Assembly: GCF_037963145.1 (NCBI RefSeq)
Contig: NZ_CP150144.1
Location: 558,001-622,000 of the forward strand
Origin: Oceanobacillus sp. FSL K6-2867
GTDB lineage: Bacteria > Bacillota > Bacilli > Bacillales > Amphibacillaceae
Direction: 5' to 3'
Length of the DNA stretch: 64,000 nt
The notes under the pieces were generated by a model, which saw only the letters and a list, made by a program, of their open reading frames with translations, searched no databases and was not told where the DNA came from. The position numbers and the translations under genes are program-made. Positions 29,021-37,966 of this stretch are shown here, piece after piece; the first letter of the stretch is position 1; every line of letters begins with the position of its first letter.

Positions 29021-29980
29021 ATGAAAATTTTAAAAAGTCTTATATTAATCATTTTATTTAGTATTTTAATAGCTGGTTGCAGTTCGGCTGATCAAAGCTC
29101 AAAAGCAAATAATGGTCAGCTTAAAATATTCACAACTCTCTATCCAATCCAATATGCTGTCGAACGAATCGGCGGAGATACGGTAGCAGCTAAAACTGTT
29201 TATCCTCCAGGTGTCGATGCCCATTCTTATGAGCCGACAACAAAAGATATTACAGCTATTGCGGATAGTACTGCATTCATTTATTTAGGTGCAGGAATGG
29301 AGAGCTTTGCCGAAAGTGCTGCAGAGGCCTTGGCCAAACAGGATGTTCAATTGATTGAAATTGGCGAGCATGAAGAACTATTCCATGTTGAAGAAAAAAA
29401 TCATGAACATGGAGCAATTTCAGAAGATAGTCATGCGCATGACGGCCATCATCATGGTGATCATGACCCGCATATTTGGATTGATCCTGTCCGAATGATT
29501 GAAATGGCATCTATCATTAAAGAAGAACTAATTGCGCTTAACCCTGAAAAAGAAGCCTATTACAATGAAAACTTTAGCAAATTGAAAACAGATTTGCTTG
29601 CATTGGATGAAGCATTTCAGGGAAAATTAGATGAAAAGAAAAATAAACAAATTTTAGTCTCGCATGCAGCATTCGGTTATTGGGAAGAGCGCTATGGAAT
29701 TGAACAAATCTCGATCAATGGATTAACTTCTGAAAGCGAGCCTTCGCAAAAGGAATTAACAGAAATTATCGATCAGGCGAATAGCTATAATCTAGACTAT
29801 ATCATTTTTGAACAGAACAGTTCCAATCGAGTTTCCGAAGTTATTCAGAATGAAATTGGTGCCGAGAATTTAATGATTCATAATTTATCTGTATTAACGG
29901 AAGATGATATTGCTAATGACGAAGATTATTTATCTTTAATGCAATATAATCTCGATGTTCTCGACCAAGCAACAAAATAG
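29021..29980 (+). CDS. znuA: Zinc ABC transporter substrate-binding lipoprotein ZnuA
   Basis: 319-residue cluster A-I binding protein with lipobox LIAGC (C20). The His-rich loop at about 128-150 (HAHDGHHHGDHDPH) and ligands in DAHSYEPT, HDPHIWIDP, VSHAAFGYW and the C-terminal EQNSSNRV mark a zinc carrier. Operon znuA-znuC-znuB-zur-crcB-crcB. Expressed under zinc limitation if the Zur box acts as expected. It may also accept manganese, but the long His loop favours zinc. Confidence 0.96.
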   Translation: MKILKSLILIILFSILIAGCSSADQSSKANNGQLKIFTTLYPIQYAVERIGGDTVAAKTVYPPGVDAHSYEPTTKDITAIADSTAFIYLGAGMESFAESAAEALAKQDVQLIEIGEHEELFHVEEKNHEHGAISEDSHAHDGHHHGDHDPHIWIDPVRMIEMASIIKEELIALNPEKEAYYNENFSKLKTDLLALDEAFQGKLDEKKNKQILVSHAAFGYWEERYGIEQISINGLTSESEPSQKELTEIIDQANSYNLDYIIFEQNSSNRVSEVIQNEIGAENLMIHNLSVLTEDDIANDEDYLSLMQYNLDVLDQATK

Positions 29981-29990
29981 TCAATCCTTT

Positions 29991-30014
29991 AGCATCTGTT
30001 TTAATGCAGATGCT
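29991..30014 (+). other. Intercistronic hairpin znuA-znuC
   Basis: AGCATCTG (29991-29998) pairs with CAGATGCT (30007-30014) around an 8-base loop, followed by TCCTTC rather than a T-run. It probably stabilises the znuA message or attenuates downstream expression, as often seen after genes for binding proteins that are needed in excess. Confidence 0.5.
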
Positions 30015-30043
30015 TCCTTCATTTAAGAGAAAGAGGTGTCAAT

Positions 30044-30799
30044 ATGGAATACCCTGCAGTAACAATGAAAAATGTCAGTTACGCCTATGAAAATAAAACA
30101 GTACTTGATCAGATTAACTTCGAAATCCCCAGAGGGGCTTTTATGGGTGTAGTCGGTCCTAATGGTGGAGGCAAGACTACCTTAATTAAACTCATTCTTG
30201 GCTTGCTGAAGCCTGATCAAGGCTCCATTACTATCTTTAATAAACATGGAGAAAAACTGCAAGCTCGCAATAAAATTGGGTTTGTTTCTCAAAAAGCGAA
30301 CGCCTTTAATAAAGGCTTTCCAGCAACGGTTTATGAAGTGGTTTCTTCTGGACTAACAGCAACAATCGGTTACCTCAAATTTTTTAATAAAACACATAAA
30401 GAAAAAATATTACACGCAATCGACCAAGTAGGAATGCTTGATTATGCATATGAAAATATCGGAAACCTTTCCGGCGGACAGCAGCAACGAATTTTTATTG
30501 CACGGGCACTGGTCAGCGACCCGGAATTAATTATTCTGGACGAGCCTACGGTTGGTATCGACTATGAAAATGTTAAACGATTTTATGAGCTATTGCACCA
30601 ATTACATCAAAAACAAGATAAAACATTGTTGCTTGTAACACATGATACGGGCACAATGACAGAATATGCGACAGATATCGTTTGTTTAAATAAAACATTA
30701 CACTTTCATGGAAAACCGGAAGAATACACGTCTTTAACTGAAAGGGACTTATCACAATTTTATGGGCATCCCGTGAATATTGTTAGTCACAATCATTAA
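30044..30799 (+). CDS. znuC: Zinc ABC transporter ATP-binding protein ZnuC
   Basis: 251-residue ATPase of a metal-type ABC importer. Walker A GPNGGGKTT, signature LSGGQQQR, Walker B LIILDEPTVGID and H-loop TLLLVTHDTG. AGAGAAAGAGG precedes the ATG. Placed between the binding protein and the permease. Confidence 0.96.
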   Translation: MEYPAVTMKNVSYAYENKTVLDQINFEIPRGAFMGVVGPNGGGKTTLIKLILGLLKPDQGSITIFNKHGEKLQARNKIGFVSQKANAFNKGFPATVYEVVSSGLTATIGYLKFFNKTHKEKILHAIDQVGMLDYAYENIGNLSGGQQQRIFIARALVSDPELIILDEPTVGIDYENVKRFYELLHQLHQKQDKTLLLVTHDTGTMTEYATDIVCLNKTLHFHGKPEEYTSLTERDLSQFYGHPVNIVSHNH

Positions 30800-30815
30800 T
30801 GTTGGAGGAACTATT

Positions 30816-31646
30816 ATGCTAGCAGATTTTTTTCAATATGACTTTTTACGATATACATTTTTAACTGGATTGCTAATTGGAGTTCTCGCCCCGCTCCTCG
30901 GTACGTTTATCGTTGTGCGGCGTTTGTCTTTAATTGCAGATGCATTATCCCATGTAACTCTTGCCGGAATAGCCTTTGGGCTGATGGCAGAAAAGAAGTT
31001 TGGATTAATGATTGGGCCCTTGTATAGTGGTATGGCCTTTTCCGTACTCGGATCCATTCTCATAGAAAAGCTTCGCTCAGTATATAACGCATACCAAGAG
31101 CTTGCAATCCCGATTATTTTATCTGGCGGGGTTGGATTAAGTGTCATTTTCATTTCTGTCGCTGATGGTTTTAATACAGATTTATTTAATTATTTATTTG
31201 GATCTGTCTCCGCTGTTAGTCAGCAAGATTTTTTGATGATACTTACAATCGCAATTTTTGTTATACTAGTAGTAGTTCTATTTTATAAGGAGCTTTTTAC
31301 ATTATCTTTTGATGAAGAGCATGCAACGGTATCCGGACTGCATTCAAAACGGATTCATTTACTTTTTATCGTGCTTACCGCACTAGTGATTGCTGCATCG
31401 ATTCGAATAGTCGGTGTACTGCTTGTTTCTGCACTAATGACATTACCTGTGGCCGCAAGCATGCGACTTGCCAAAGGCTTTAAACAAATGATGCTATTAT
31501 CTATTTTATTTGGAGAGCTATCTGTCATTATAGGACTCATATCAGGATACTATTTATCCATCCCGCCAGGTGGGACAATTGTGATGGTATCTATTATTAT
31601 TTTATTAATTGCTATTGGGATAAAACGACTTAAAGTTCGTCTATGA
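30816..31646 (+). CDS. znuB: Zinc ABC transporter permease ZnuB
   Basis: 276-residue ABC-3 permease with about eight helices (FFQYDFLRYTFLTGLLIGVL at the N-terminus; GLISGYYLSIPPGGTIV near the end). ATG 30816 follows TTGGAGG; the frame opens at 30780 inside znuC. It ends three bases before an alternative zur frame and runs into the zur leader. Confidence 0.95.
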   Translation: MLADFFQYDFLRYTFLTGLLIGVLAPLLGTFIVVRRLSLIADALSHVTLAGIAFGLMAEKKFGLMIGPLYSGMAFSVLGSILIEKLRSVYNAYQELAIPIILSGGVGLSVIFISVADGFNTDLFNYLFGSVSAVSQQDFLMILTIAIFVILVVVLFYKELFTLSFDEEHATVSGLHSKRIHLLFIVLTALVIAASIRIVGVLLVSALMTLPVAASMRLAKGFKQMMLLSILFGELSVIIGLISGYYLSIPPGGTIVMVSIIILLIAIGIKRLKVRL

Positions 31647-31687
31647 CATACCTCTTAAACCCAAACGATTCCAGGAGGGGATTTAGC

Positions 31688-32101
31688 ATGAACATCAATG
31701 AAGCGATTGATTTATTAAAAAATAAAGGCTATAAAACGACAGGAAGAAGAAAGGATATTCTCGCTTTTTTCGAGAAGGCTGACGGATACCGTACTGCCAA
31801 GGATTTAATTAATCATCTCGAAGAAACCTATGAGGGGATCAGCTTTGATACGGTTTACCGTAACCTTCATTTATATAATGAAGTAGGAATACTGGAAACA
31901 ACAGAGCTAAATGGTGAAAAACAATTCCGAATGAAATGCACACATCATCACCATCATCATTTTATCTGTAATGCATGCGGAAAAACAAAGGAAATCGAGG
32001 TTTGTCCAATGGATGAAGTTCAGCAAACACTTGCCAACTATGCTATTGAAGGACATAAGTTTGAAATCTACGGTTTATGTCCACATTGCAAAACAGCATG
32101 A
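31688..32101 (+). CDS. zur: Zinc uptake regulator Zur (Fur family)
   Basis: 137-residue Fur-family repressor. Winged helix KGYKTTGRRKDILAFF, ISFDTVYRNLHLYNEVGILE; regulatory His stretch KCTHHHHHHFIC and two structural CxxC pairs (CNACG and CPHCK). ATG 31688 with AGGAGGGG. As the fourth gene of its own target operon it closes an autoregulatory loop on znuACB. The position beside zinc uptake genes makes Zur more likely than Fur or PerR. Confidence 0.94.
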   Translation: MNINEAIDLLKNKGYKTTGRRKDILAFFEKADGYRTAKDLINHLEETYEGISFDTVYRNLHLYNEVGILETTELNGEKQFRMKCTHHHHHHFICNACGKTKEIEVCPMDEVQQTLANYAIEGHKFEIYGLCPHCKTA

Positions 32102-32481
32102 ATATAAAACTGTTCTTAGCCGTAGGATTAGGCGGCATGCTTGGTGCAGGGGGCCGTTACAGTATTTCATTGCTTTATGGTGATACGAACGGTTACCCTT
32201 TCGCTACGCTAACCGTAAATTTGATTGGCTGTTTTATGCTTCCTTTTCTTTTAAATCACCCATATACTAAGCAAAAACTGTCTCCAGAGTTGTTAACGGC
32301 ACTCACTGTCGGCGTTATTGGTTCATTTACAACTTTCTCTACGCTGGCCCTTGAAACAGCTAGATTATGGAATGAAAGTGTTGTAATTGCAATCAGCTAT
32401 ATATTGATTTCTTTTTTTGCAGGACTTGCACTATGTTTTCTAGGCTACTATTTATCTTCTAGAAAGCAGGTAAATCAATGA
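32098..32481 (+). CDS. crcB: Fluoride channel subunit CrcB/FluC (1)
   Basis: 127-residue four-helix Fluc protein that exports fluoride. GMLGAGGRYSIS and TVGVIGSFTTFSTLALET hold the pore signature. Its ATG overlaps the zur stop by four bases (ATGA), so it is translated by coupling with Zur. It forms a pair with the next gene; in many Gram-positives two CrcB proteins make a heterodimeric channel. No fluoride riboswitch precedes it. Confidence 0.95.
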   Translation: MNIKLFLAVGLGGMLGAGGRYSISLLYGDTNGYPFATLTVNLIGCFMLPFLLNHPYTKQKLSPELLTALTVGVIGSFTTFSTLALETARLWNESVVIAISYILISFFAGLALCFLGYYLSSRKQVNQ

Positions 32482-32822
32482 ATATACTTATCGTTGCGCT
32501 CGGAGGATTTATCGGAAGTATTGTGAGGTATTCCATCTCACTTAAACTAAAAAAACGAATCATTGCAACATGGGCTGTCAACATTAGCGGCTCCATGTTT
32601 TTAGCTTTTTTATTTAAATTTAATCAAGAAGGAATAACTTTCGATAGCATTTGGCTATTCTTTGGAGTTGGATTTTGTGGAGCCTATACCACATTTTCAA
32701 CCTTCGGGAATGAGACAATGAACCTCTTATTGAAAAAGAAATATTGGAAAGCATTTGGGTATGTTTTAAGCTCTTTTTTCGTTTCCATTACAATAGTCCT
32801 CCTTGTTCTTCAAGTGTTTTAA
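32478..32822 (+). CDS. crcB: Fluoride channel subunit CrcB/FluC (2)
   Basis: 114-residue second Fluc subunit: GGFIGSIVRYSIS at the N-terminus and GVGFCGAYTTFSTFGNET with the central phenylalanine-box. The ATG overlaps the stop of the first crcB by four bases. Last gene of the znu-zur-crcB unit. Confidence 0.95.
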   Translation: MNILIVALGGFIGSIVRYSISLKLKKRIIATWAVNISGSMFLAFLFKFNQEGITFDSIWLFFGVGFCGAYTTFSTFGNETMNLLLKKKYWKAFGYVLSSFFVSITIVLLVLQVF

Positions 32823-32900
32823 TTTTTGATTTCTTCTTTTCTTTTTTCTATGCTTTCATGTATACTATCTTCTAGATATTAGTTTTGGGAGAAGTGAGAA

Positions 32901-33347
32901 ATGGATAGAAAAAAAGGTATCATTTTTACAATATTACTCATTTTCAGTGCTCTATTTATAGCATTTGTTGCCATTATGCAGCATAATTTTATGAATCCGG
33001 ACTTTGCTGCTAGCGAAAAGCAAAGTATGGCTAACACTGCGCTAAATAGCTCTGCGACTATAAACGAAGCTAAAAATGATAAATCCAGTAAGTCGCCTTC
33101 TGATGACAACGAAAAGATACAAACAGAAGATGAGGAAGAATCTGAGGAGATTACCTATTCTACCCGTACCGTTACGGCTGATTTATTAAATGCCCGCAGT
33201 GGCCCTGGTACAGATTATGACATTGTCGGAATTGTAACGATTGACCAGGAAGTAGAAGTAGAAGATGATGGCAGCGAATGGGTTAAAATAACAACGCCAG
33301 ATTTTACTGGCTATGTAAATGAGAAATATTTAAGTGAGGAAGATTAG
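32901..33347 (+). CDS. Membrane-anchored SH3 domain protein
   Basis: 148 residues: N-terminal uncleaved signal anchor (GIIFTILLIFSALFIAFVAI), a low-complexity Ser/Glu-rich linker (40-90), and a C-terminal bacterial SH3 domain (ADLLNARSGPGTDYDIVG ... TGYVNEKYL). SH3b domains bind peptidoglycan peptides, so it is probably cell-wall associated. GGGAGAAG precedes the ATG. Single gene with a very strong terminator. Confidence 0.9.
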   Translation: MDRKKGIIFTILLIFSALFIAFVAIMQHNFMNPDFAASEKQSMANTALNSSATINEAKNDKSSKSPSDDNEKIQTEDEEESEEITYSTRTVTADLLNARSGPGTDYDIVGIVTIDQEVEVEDDGSEWVKITTPDFTGYVNEKYLSEED

Positions 33348-33375
33348 GTATTAAGATGTATCGAACAATGCATAG

Positions 33376-33417
33376 CCAAAAAGTGTCTAAGCGACAATTC
33401 GCTTAGACACTTTTTGG
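33376..33417. terminator. Bidirectional intrinsic terminator
   Basis: A perfect 19-bp stem (33376-33394 with 33399-33417) and a four-base loop, with five A on one side and five T on the other. It separates the SH3-protein gene (plus) from the release-factor gene (minus) and serves both. Confidence 0.95.
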
Positions 33418-33526
33418 TCAGATAAGACATTTACCCAAAGGGTTGCATTCCAAGATATACGCAAAGAACGCCTTCTAAGAATTTCTTTGACGAGTGCCAA
33501 GTTTCTAACTTTGTTCTCCTCAATCC

Positions 33527-34333
33527 CTAGCCCAGTACTTCTTGCATTACTTTTGATTCCTCATGATCAAGCATATTTTTCTGAATAACTTCATCGACCG
33601 GTTTATTCATTTGATCGGTAAGTACGTTGGAAGCCCCATTCTCTCCTACTACATAGATTCTCTTCCAATCCCTGTCTTTTGCCTGCTTGTCTATTTTTGA
33701 GGCAACTTCTTTATACCAGCGCTGTTGGTTCACTTCATAACGCGCATCAAATTTGTCCTTTTGTAAATTAGCAGAACCTAATCCAGTTGTACCAGAAGTA
33801 CCTTTACGTGGTCCTTGCATTATTCTCCATGTGTCCGTTTCAACATCAAGCTCATAAGAAATGGTATCTTTAATTTGGTTAAGGTAAGAATCAATAATCT
33901 TGATTTGATTCTGCTGCACGAGAATAATTCCCGTTTTAGGATAAGTTTCCTTTAGTTTGCGAAATTGATCCAGCTCTGGAGTTTCTTGCCAATAAAATTC
34001 ATTCTCCAACCGCATTTGGACGATTTCTGCATACCACACTTCATCATCTGCAGTTGCAAATACAATAATCCCTTTTAACTGATGCTGCTCGTTTTCCTTA
34101 ATAAACCGTTCTACCTTTTCCTTTACGTGTTGGAAATTATTTAACTCTTCTTTATCATCAGCTTCTTTTAAATAGCTTTCAAAATTACGCATGCCATTTT
34201 TTAAATGGATTTTCCACTCCCCACCTTGCTGATCTGGATCGGCTCTATCTGTATTTAAGTACATTGTAAAAACCTTATTACGCCCTTCTGTTTTCACTTT
34301 TTCCAGTTCTTTTAACTTAGCATTTACATCCAT
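33527..34333 (-). CDS. VLRF1/aeRF1-type release factor-like protein
   Basis: 268 residues from ATG 34333, with AGGAGG six bases ahead; TTG at 34339 is out of reach of that site. The stretches VFTMYLNTDRADPDQQGGEW, GIIVFATADDEVWYAEI and RIYVVGENGASNVLTDQM resemble the bacterial VLRF1 family, relatives of eukaryotic RF1 and Vms1 that release peptides from stalled ribosomes. No glutamine-GGQ loop as in eRF1 is seen; GTSGTTGLGSANLQ is the likely equivalent. Cytoplasmic. Function inferred from the family only. Confidence 0.75.
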   Translation of the reverse strand: MDVNAKLKELEKVKTEGRNKVFTMYLNTDRADPDQQGGEWKIHLKNGMRNFESYLKEADDKEELNNFQHVKEKVERFIKENEQHQLKGIIVFATADDEVWYAEIVQMRLENEFYWQETPELDQFRKLKETYPKTGIILVQQNQIKIIDSYLNQIKDTISYELDVETDTWRIMQGPRKGTSGTTGLGSANLQKDKFDARYEVNQQRWYKEVASKIDKQAKDRDWKRIYVVGENGASNVLTDQMNKPVDEVIQKNMLDHEESKVMQEVLG

Positions 34334-34455
34334 AGGCAACCTCCTATTAGAAATTGTACTACTTCTTTATCCTAAATTCGCTAACGTTAAACCTAACAAA
34401 ATGACTAGTAATCGCAAAGGGAACTATGGAATATAAATAACACTGCATGCATAGC

Positions 34456-34489
34456 AAAGAAGACAAGCCCTAAAGAGCTTGCCTTCTTT
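34456..34489 (-). terminator. Terminator of the CNNM/CorC gene
   Basis: AAAGAAGACAAGC (34456-34468) pairs with 34477-34489 on the minus strand, with one G-U pair, followed by TTTGC. It lies just after the stop at 34497. Confidence 0.7.
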
Positions 34490-34496
34490 TCACACA

Positions 34497-35792
34497 TTAT
34501 AATTTAACAATTTTAATTCGCTTAATCTGATAGCCATCCTTTTCTTCAAGAATAAATTCATAGCCATCATATTCCATTGCTGTACCAACTTCGGCTTCCA
34601 GATTATTTGTAAAGAACCAGCCACCGATTGTATCGACTTCATCATCAACAAGGTAAATGTTTAGCAGCTGATTTACTTCTTCCAAGCTAACCTTACCCGA
34701 AACAAGATGTGTATTTTCATCGATTTGTTCTACCTCTGGCAGTTCATCTTCGTCAAACTCATCTCGGATATCTCCTACGATTTCTTCCAGAATATCCTCA
34801 ACTGTAACAAGACCTGCCGTCCCGCCATATTCATCATTTACAATAGCCATATGGATTCTTTCCTTCTGCATTTTAAGCAGTAGCTGTTTAATTGGTGTGG
34901 CTTCTGATACATGAATAATTGGACGTATAAATTTCTCAATTGTATTAGGACGATGCTCGTCAAACTTGCCAGTAAGAATCTCTTTTAAATTTACTAATCC
35001 GATTATATTATCTTTATCCTCATCCGCAACAGGGTATCTTGTAAATTGTCCCTCGCGCATAATATCAAGATTCGCTTCGAAAGTGTCCTCTTTTGAAAAA
35101 TAAATCATTTCCGTTCGAGGAACCATTATTTCCCTTGCTACACGTTCATCAAAATCAAAAATGTTGTTCACATACATCATTTCTGATTGATTGATCTCAC
35201 CACTCTTATAGCTATCTGCAAGAATCAAGCGAAGTTCTTCCTCGCTATGCGACTCTTCGTGACCGCTCATAGGCTTTAATCCTACAGTCCTTGTTAAGAG
35301 GCGAGCTGAACCGTTTAAGAACCAAATGAAAGGGAAGAGCAAACGATAGAACCACATTAAAGGTCTTGCAACAAACAGTGTAACCTGCTCTGCTTTTTGA
35401 ATTGCCAATGTCTTCGGTGCAAGCTCCCCAACAACAACGTGGAGAAACGTAGCAAATGCAAATGATACAACAATTGAAAGTGTCGTAACAACTGCACTGC
35501 CAAGTTCAAGTGCTCCGAATAACGAATGAAGCATTCGCTCAAATGTAGGTTCTGCCAAACGTCCAATACCTAACGCCGTAATTGTAATACCAAGTTGACA
35601 GGCAGATAGGTATTCGTCCAGGTGCGAAACAACCTGTTTGGCATAAATCGCCTTTTTCTTACCATTTTCAATATGTGGTTCAAGTTGTGTACTACGCACC
35701 TTTACAATGGCAAATTCTGCCATTACAAAAAAAGCGGTCATTGCGATTAGTACAGCAACTGCAAGTAAATTCACTATCGTGGATATGTCCAA
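34497..35792 (-). CDS. CNNM/CorC-type membrane protein (Mg2+ efflux, MpfA-like)
   Basis: 431 residues. N-terminal DUF21 transmembrane domain (about 1-190, four helices, PHIENGKKKAIYAKQV loop), paired CBS domains (about 200-330, VPRTEMIYFSKEDTFEANLD ... NDEYGGTAGLVTVEDILEE) and a C-terminal CorC/HlyC domain. The order fits B. subtilis MpfA (YhdP), a magnesium exporter sensing ATP-Mg; paralogues exist, so the symbol is left open. The start TTG at 35792 is unusual: AGGAGG lies 34 bases away, with a perfect hairpin between the two (see findings). Confidence 0.9.
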   Translation of the reverse strand: MDISTIVNLLAVAVLIAMTAFFVMAEFAIVKVRSTQLEPHIENGKKKAIYAKQVVSHLDEYLSACQLGITITALGIGRLAEPTFERMLHSLFGALELGSAVVTTLSIVVSFAFATFLHVVVGELAPKTLAIQKAEQVTLFVARPLMWFYRLLFPFIWFLNGSARLLTRTVGLKPMSGHEESHSEEELRLILADSYKSGEINQSEMMYVNNIFDFDERVAREIMVPRTEMIYFSKEDTFEANLDIMREGQFTRYPVADEDKDNIIGLVNLKEILTGKFDEHRPNTIEKFIRPIIHVSEATPIKQLLLKMQKERIHMAIVNDEYGGTAGLVTVEDILEEIVGDIRDEFDEDELPEVEQIDENTHLVSGKVSLEEVNQLLNIYLVDDEVDTIGGWFFTNNLEAEVGTAMEYDGYEFILEEKDGYQIKRIKIVKL

Positions 35793-35832
35793 TTAAGGTC
35801 CTTGTGTGTGACACACAAGGACTTCACCTCCT
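35793..35832 (-). promoter_or_regulatory. Split ribosome-binding site with internal hairpin
   Basis: AGGAGG at 35832-35827 is followed by TGAA, a 25-base perfect palindrome (35822-35798), CTTAA and the TTG start. If the palindrome folds as a stem-loop, the distance from AGGAGG to TTG shrinks to nine bases, an ideal spacing. Alternatively a short GTG frame ends in a TAA directly before the TTG and re-initiation occurs. The rest of 35833-36153 shows no gene. Confidence 0.6.
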
Positions 35833-36153
35833 GATTTCTAAAAATTAAGTATAATAAAATTGAAACTCCGCACATTGATGATTCAACATATAGGTAAAAA
35901 ATACATTCACCGAATCATTGCTGAATCTGTTATATTGTTTTACCTTCCCATCTGAATCACCCACTTCCCTAAAATGATTATAATATATTTAAAAATATGA
36001 GTCTATATTTAACGAACAATTAACATAGTAAATTTTATGTTCTACCTGTTTCAACCTCAGCCATAAGTGGTGTATGTATTTTTATGTAGCCACTATATAT
36101 AGCCATATAAATAGAAATGTAATACTTTGTACATGTGCTACGATTTTCCGCAC

Positions 36154-36180
36154 AAAAAAACAGCTGTATTTCCAGCTGTT
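36154..36180 (-). terminator. Terminator of the BCCT gene
   Basis: AACAGCTG (36159-36166) pairs with CAGCTGTT (36173-36180); the minus strand continues into TTTTTTT. It lies just after the transporter's stop. Confidence 0.9.
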
Positions 36181-36186
36181 TCATTG

Positions 36187-37686
36187 TCAACGTTTCGTTT
36201 TATCTCTAAAGTCTTTTGATAAAGTCCTTAAAAATGCTATCATCATAATTATGATTATAATGGTAAATGGCAATGCGGATGTTAATGATGCAGTTTGCAA
36301 TGCTTCCAGCCCGCCTGCCATTAGCAGAACAACAGCAATTGCTGTAATTAAAATACCCCAGATTACTTTTGTAATTATAGATGGATTGATGCTTCCTCTT
36401 GATGTCATGCTTCCTATTATATAGGTTGCTGAGTCTGCAGAGGTTACTAAAAATGTAAAGATGAGCAAAACAGCTAATACCGAAGATATTGTCGACAGTG
36501 GCAATGTTCCAAAGGTTTCAAATAAGGCTACTGCTAAATCTACATCTACAGCCCCCGCTATTTGTGTTCCAAGATTTAAATCACTGTAGAGCGTTGTTCC
36601 TCCAAAGACAGCTATCCATAAACAGGCAATCCCAGGTGGAACAACAAGTACTCCAAAAATAAACTCTCGGATAGTCCTTCCCCGTGAAACGCGTGCAACA
36701 AAAGCCCCTACAAATGGTGACCAGGAGATTACCCAAGCCCAGTAGAAAATTGTCCACTCTTGTACCCATGTACCACCTTCATACGGTGTCATTCGAAAGC
36801 TATAATGAATAAAATTTGTTAAATAATCTCCTAACCCTAAAACAAAGGTTTCTAATATAAATACCGTTGGACCTGCAATGAAAACAAACAGCAGCAAAAT
36901 AAGGCAAGCTGCAAGATTAATATTACTCAACCATTTCATCCCTTTATTCAGACCGGTAATCGAAGAAGATAAATAAGTAATAAGCATTACTAATGCAATG
37001 ACAATTTGAATTCCAATTGAATTTGGCAGACCGAATATCGAAGTCATCCCACCATTCATCTGTAAAATTCCGAGACCTAATGAAGTTGCGACTCCCATTA
37101 CGGTTGCGATAACGGCAAAAGAATCCACCGTATTCGCAACTAGTTTTTTAGAACCGACTACAGGTCGAATCGAAGTGGAAATAAGACCATTTTTTTCTTT
37201 TCTAAATTGTACATAACCAATGACAAGACCCACTATCGCAAACACTGACCATTGGCTAATACCCCAGTTGAAGAATGCATATCCCATTGCTACTCTTGCT
37301 GCCTCTGGAGTCTGAGGCTCAAGCCCGGGAAAAGGCGTATTTAAAAAATGGCTCATCGGTTCTGCAACTCCCCAGAATACAAGACCAGAGCCAAACCCTG
37401 TTGAAAAGAGCATACCAATCCATGTGAAAAAAGGATATTCCGGACGAGAATTGACTGCTCCAAGTCTCAGTCTTCCATATTTGCTTACTGCAAGGCCAAT
37501 TAGAAATGCGATAAAACTAAATACTGCAAGTAAATAAAACCATCCAAAATTCGTTGTTGTAAAATTAAATAGTGTCTCAGCAATTTTCCCAAATCTTGAA
37601 GATGCAACTGCTCCAATAATAACGAGCAGAAATATGATAATAGCCGAAACAAAAAATACTGGATTTAAAAATGATTTATTTTTCAT
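36187..37686 (-). CDS. opuD: BCCT-family osmolyte transporter (betaine/choline/carnitine type)
   Basis: 499 residues, twelve helices. SPFVGAFVARVSRGRTIREF is the BCCT signature, and the aromatic box appears in WTIFYWAWVISW. The glycine-rich stretch in TM3 reads TGFGSGLVFWGVAEP where OpuD and BetP read GMGIGL, so substrate or coupling may differ. With ectABC in the same window, uptake of a compatible solute under salt stress is the likely role. Close to B. subtilis OpuD in length and order of motifs; the substrate is inferred. Confidence 0.85.
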   Translation of the reverse strand: MKNKSFLNPVFFVSAIIIFLLVIIGAVASSRFGKIAETLFNFTTTNFGWFYLLAVFSFIAFLIGLAVSKYGRLRLGAVNSRPEYPFFTWIGMLFSTGFGSGLVFWGVAEPMSHFLNTPFPGLEPQTPEAARVAMGYAFFNWGISQWSVFAIVGLVIGYVQFRKEKNGLISTSIRPVVGSKKLVANTVDSFAVIATVMGVATSLGLGILQMNGGMTSIFGLPNSIGIQIVIALVMLITYLSSSITGLNKGMKWLSNINLAACLILLLFVFIAGPTVFILETFVLGLGDYLTNFIHYSFRMTPYEGGTWVQEWTIFYWAWVISWSPFVGAFVARVSRGRTIREFIFGVLVVPPGIACLWIAVFGGTTLYSDLNLGTQIAGAVDVDLAVALFETFGTLPLSTISSVLAVLLIFTFLVTSADSATYIIGSMTSRGSINPSIITKVIWGILITAIAVVLLMAGGLEALQTASLTSALPFTIIIIIMMIAFLRTLSKDFRDKTKR

Positions 37687-37920
37687 TTGTGTGTTCCTCT
37701 CGTCAGCTGAAATTTCACTGTAAAATCTTCACGATTACAGCATATATTATATTACCTGCTTGACAACCGTCTAAACCACTTTTTGCTGTTTCGATTTTTT
37801 TCAGGTTAAAAGGCGCAGATATAAATGTTTATCGTTTTGATATACAAAAGGAAGCACTAACAAACAACTAAACCTTAGAATTTACTATTTACGCGCCCAA
37901 TTCTTCACTTTTATAAATAC

Positions 37921-37952
37921 AAAAAACCACTCTGACTATCTTCAGAGTGGTT
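37921..37952 (-). terminator. Terminator of the cwlO-like gene
   Basis: An 11-bp perfect stem, AACCACTCTGA (37925-37935) with its complement (37942-37952); the minus strand ends in TTTTTT. It starts 15 bases after the stop of the endopeptidase gene. Confidence 0.9.
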
Positions 37953-37966
37953 CTTCTATTAAACTA

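Noticed and set aside
35798..35822. Palindrome as a transcription terminator
   Set aside because: No T-run follows, and it lies between a ribosome-binding site and a start codon.
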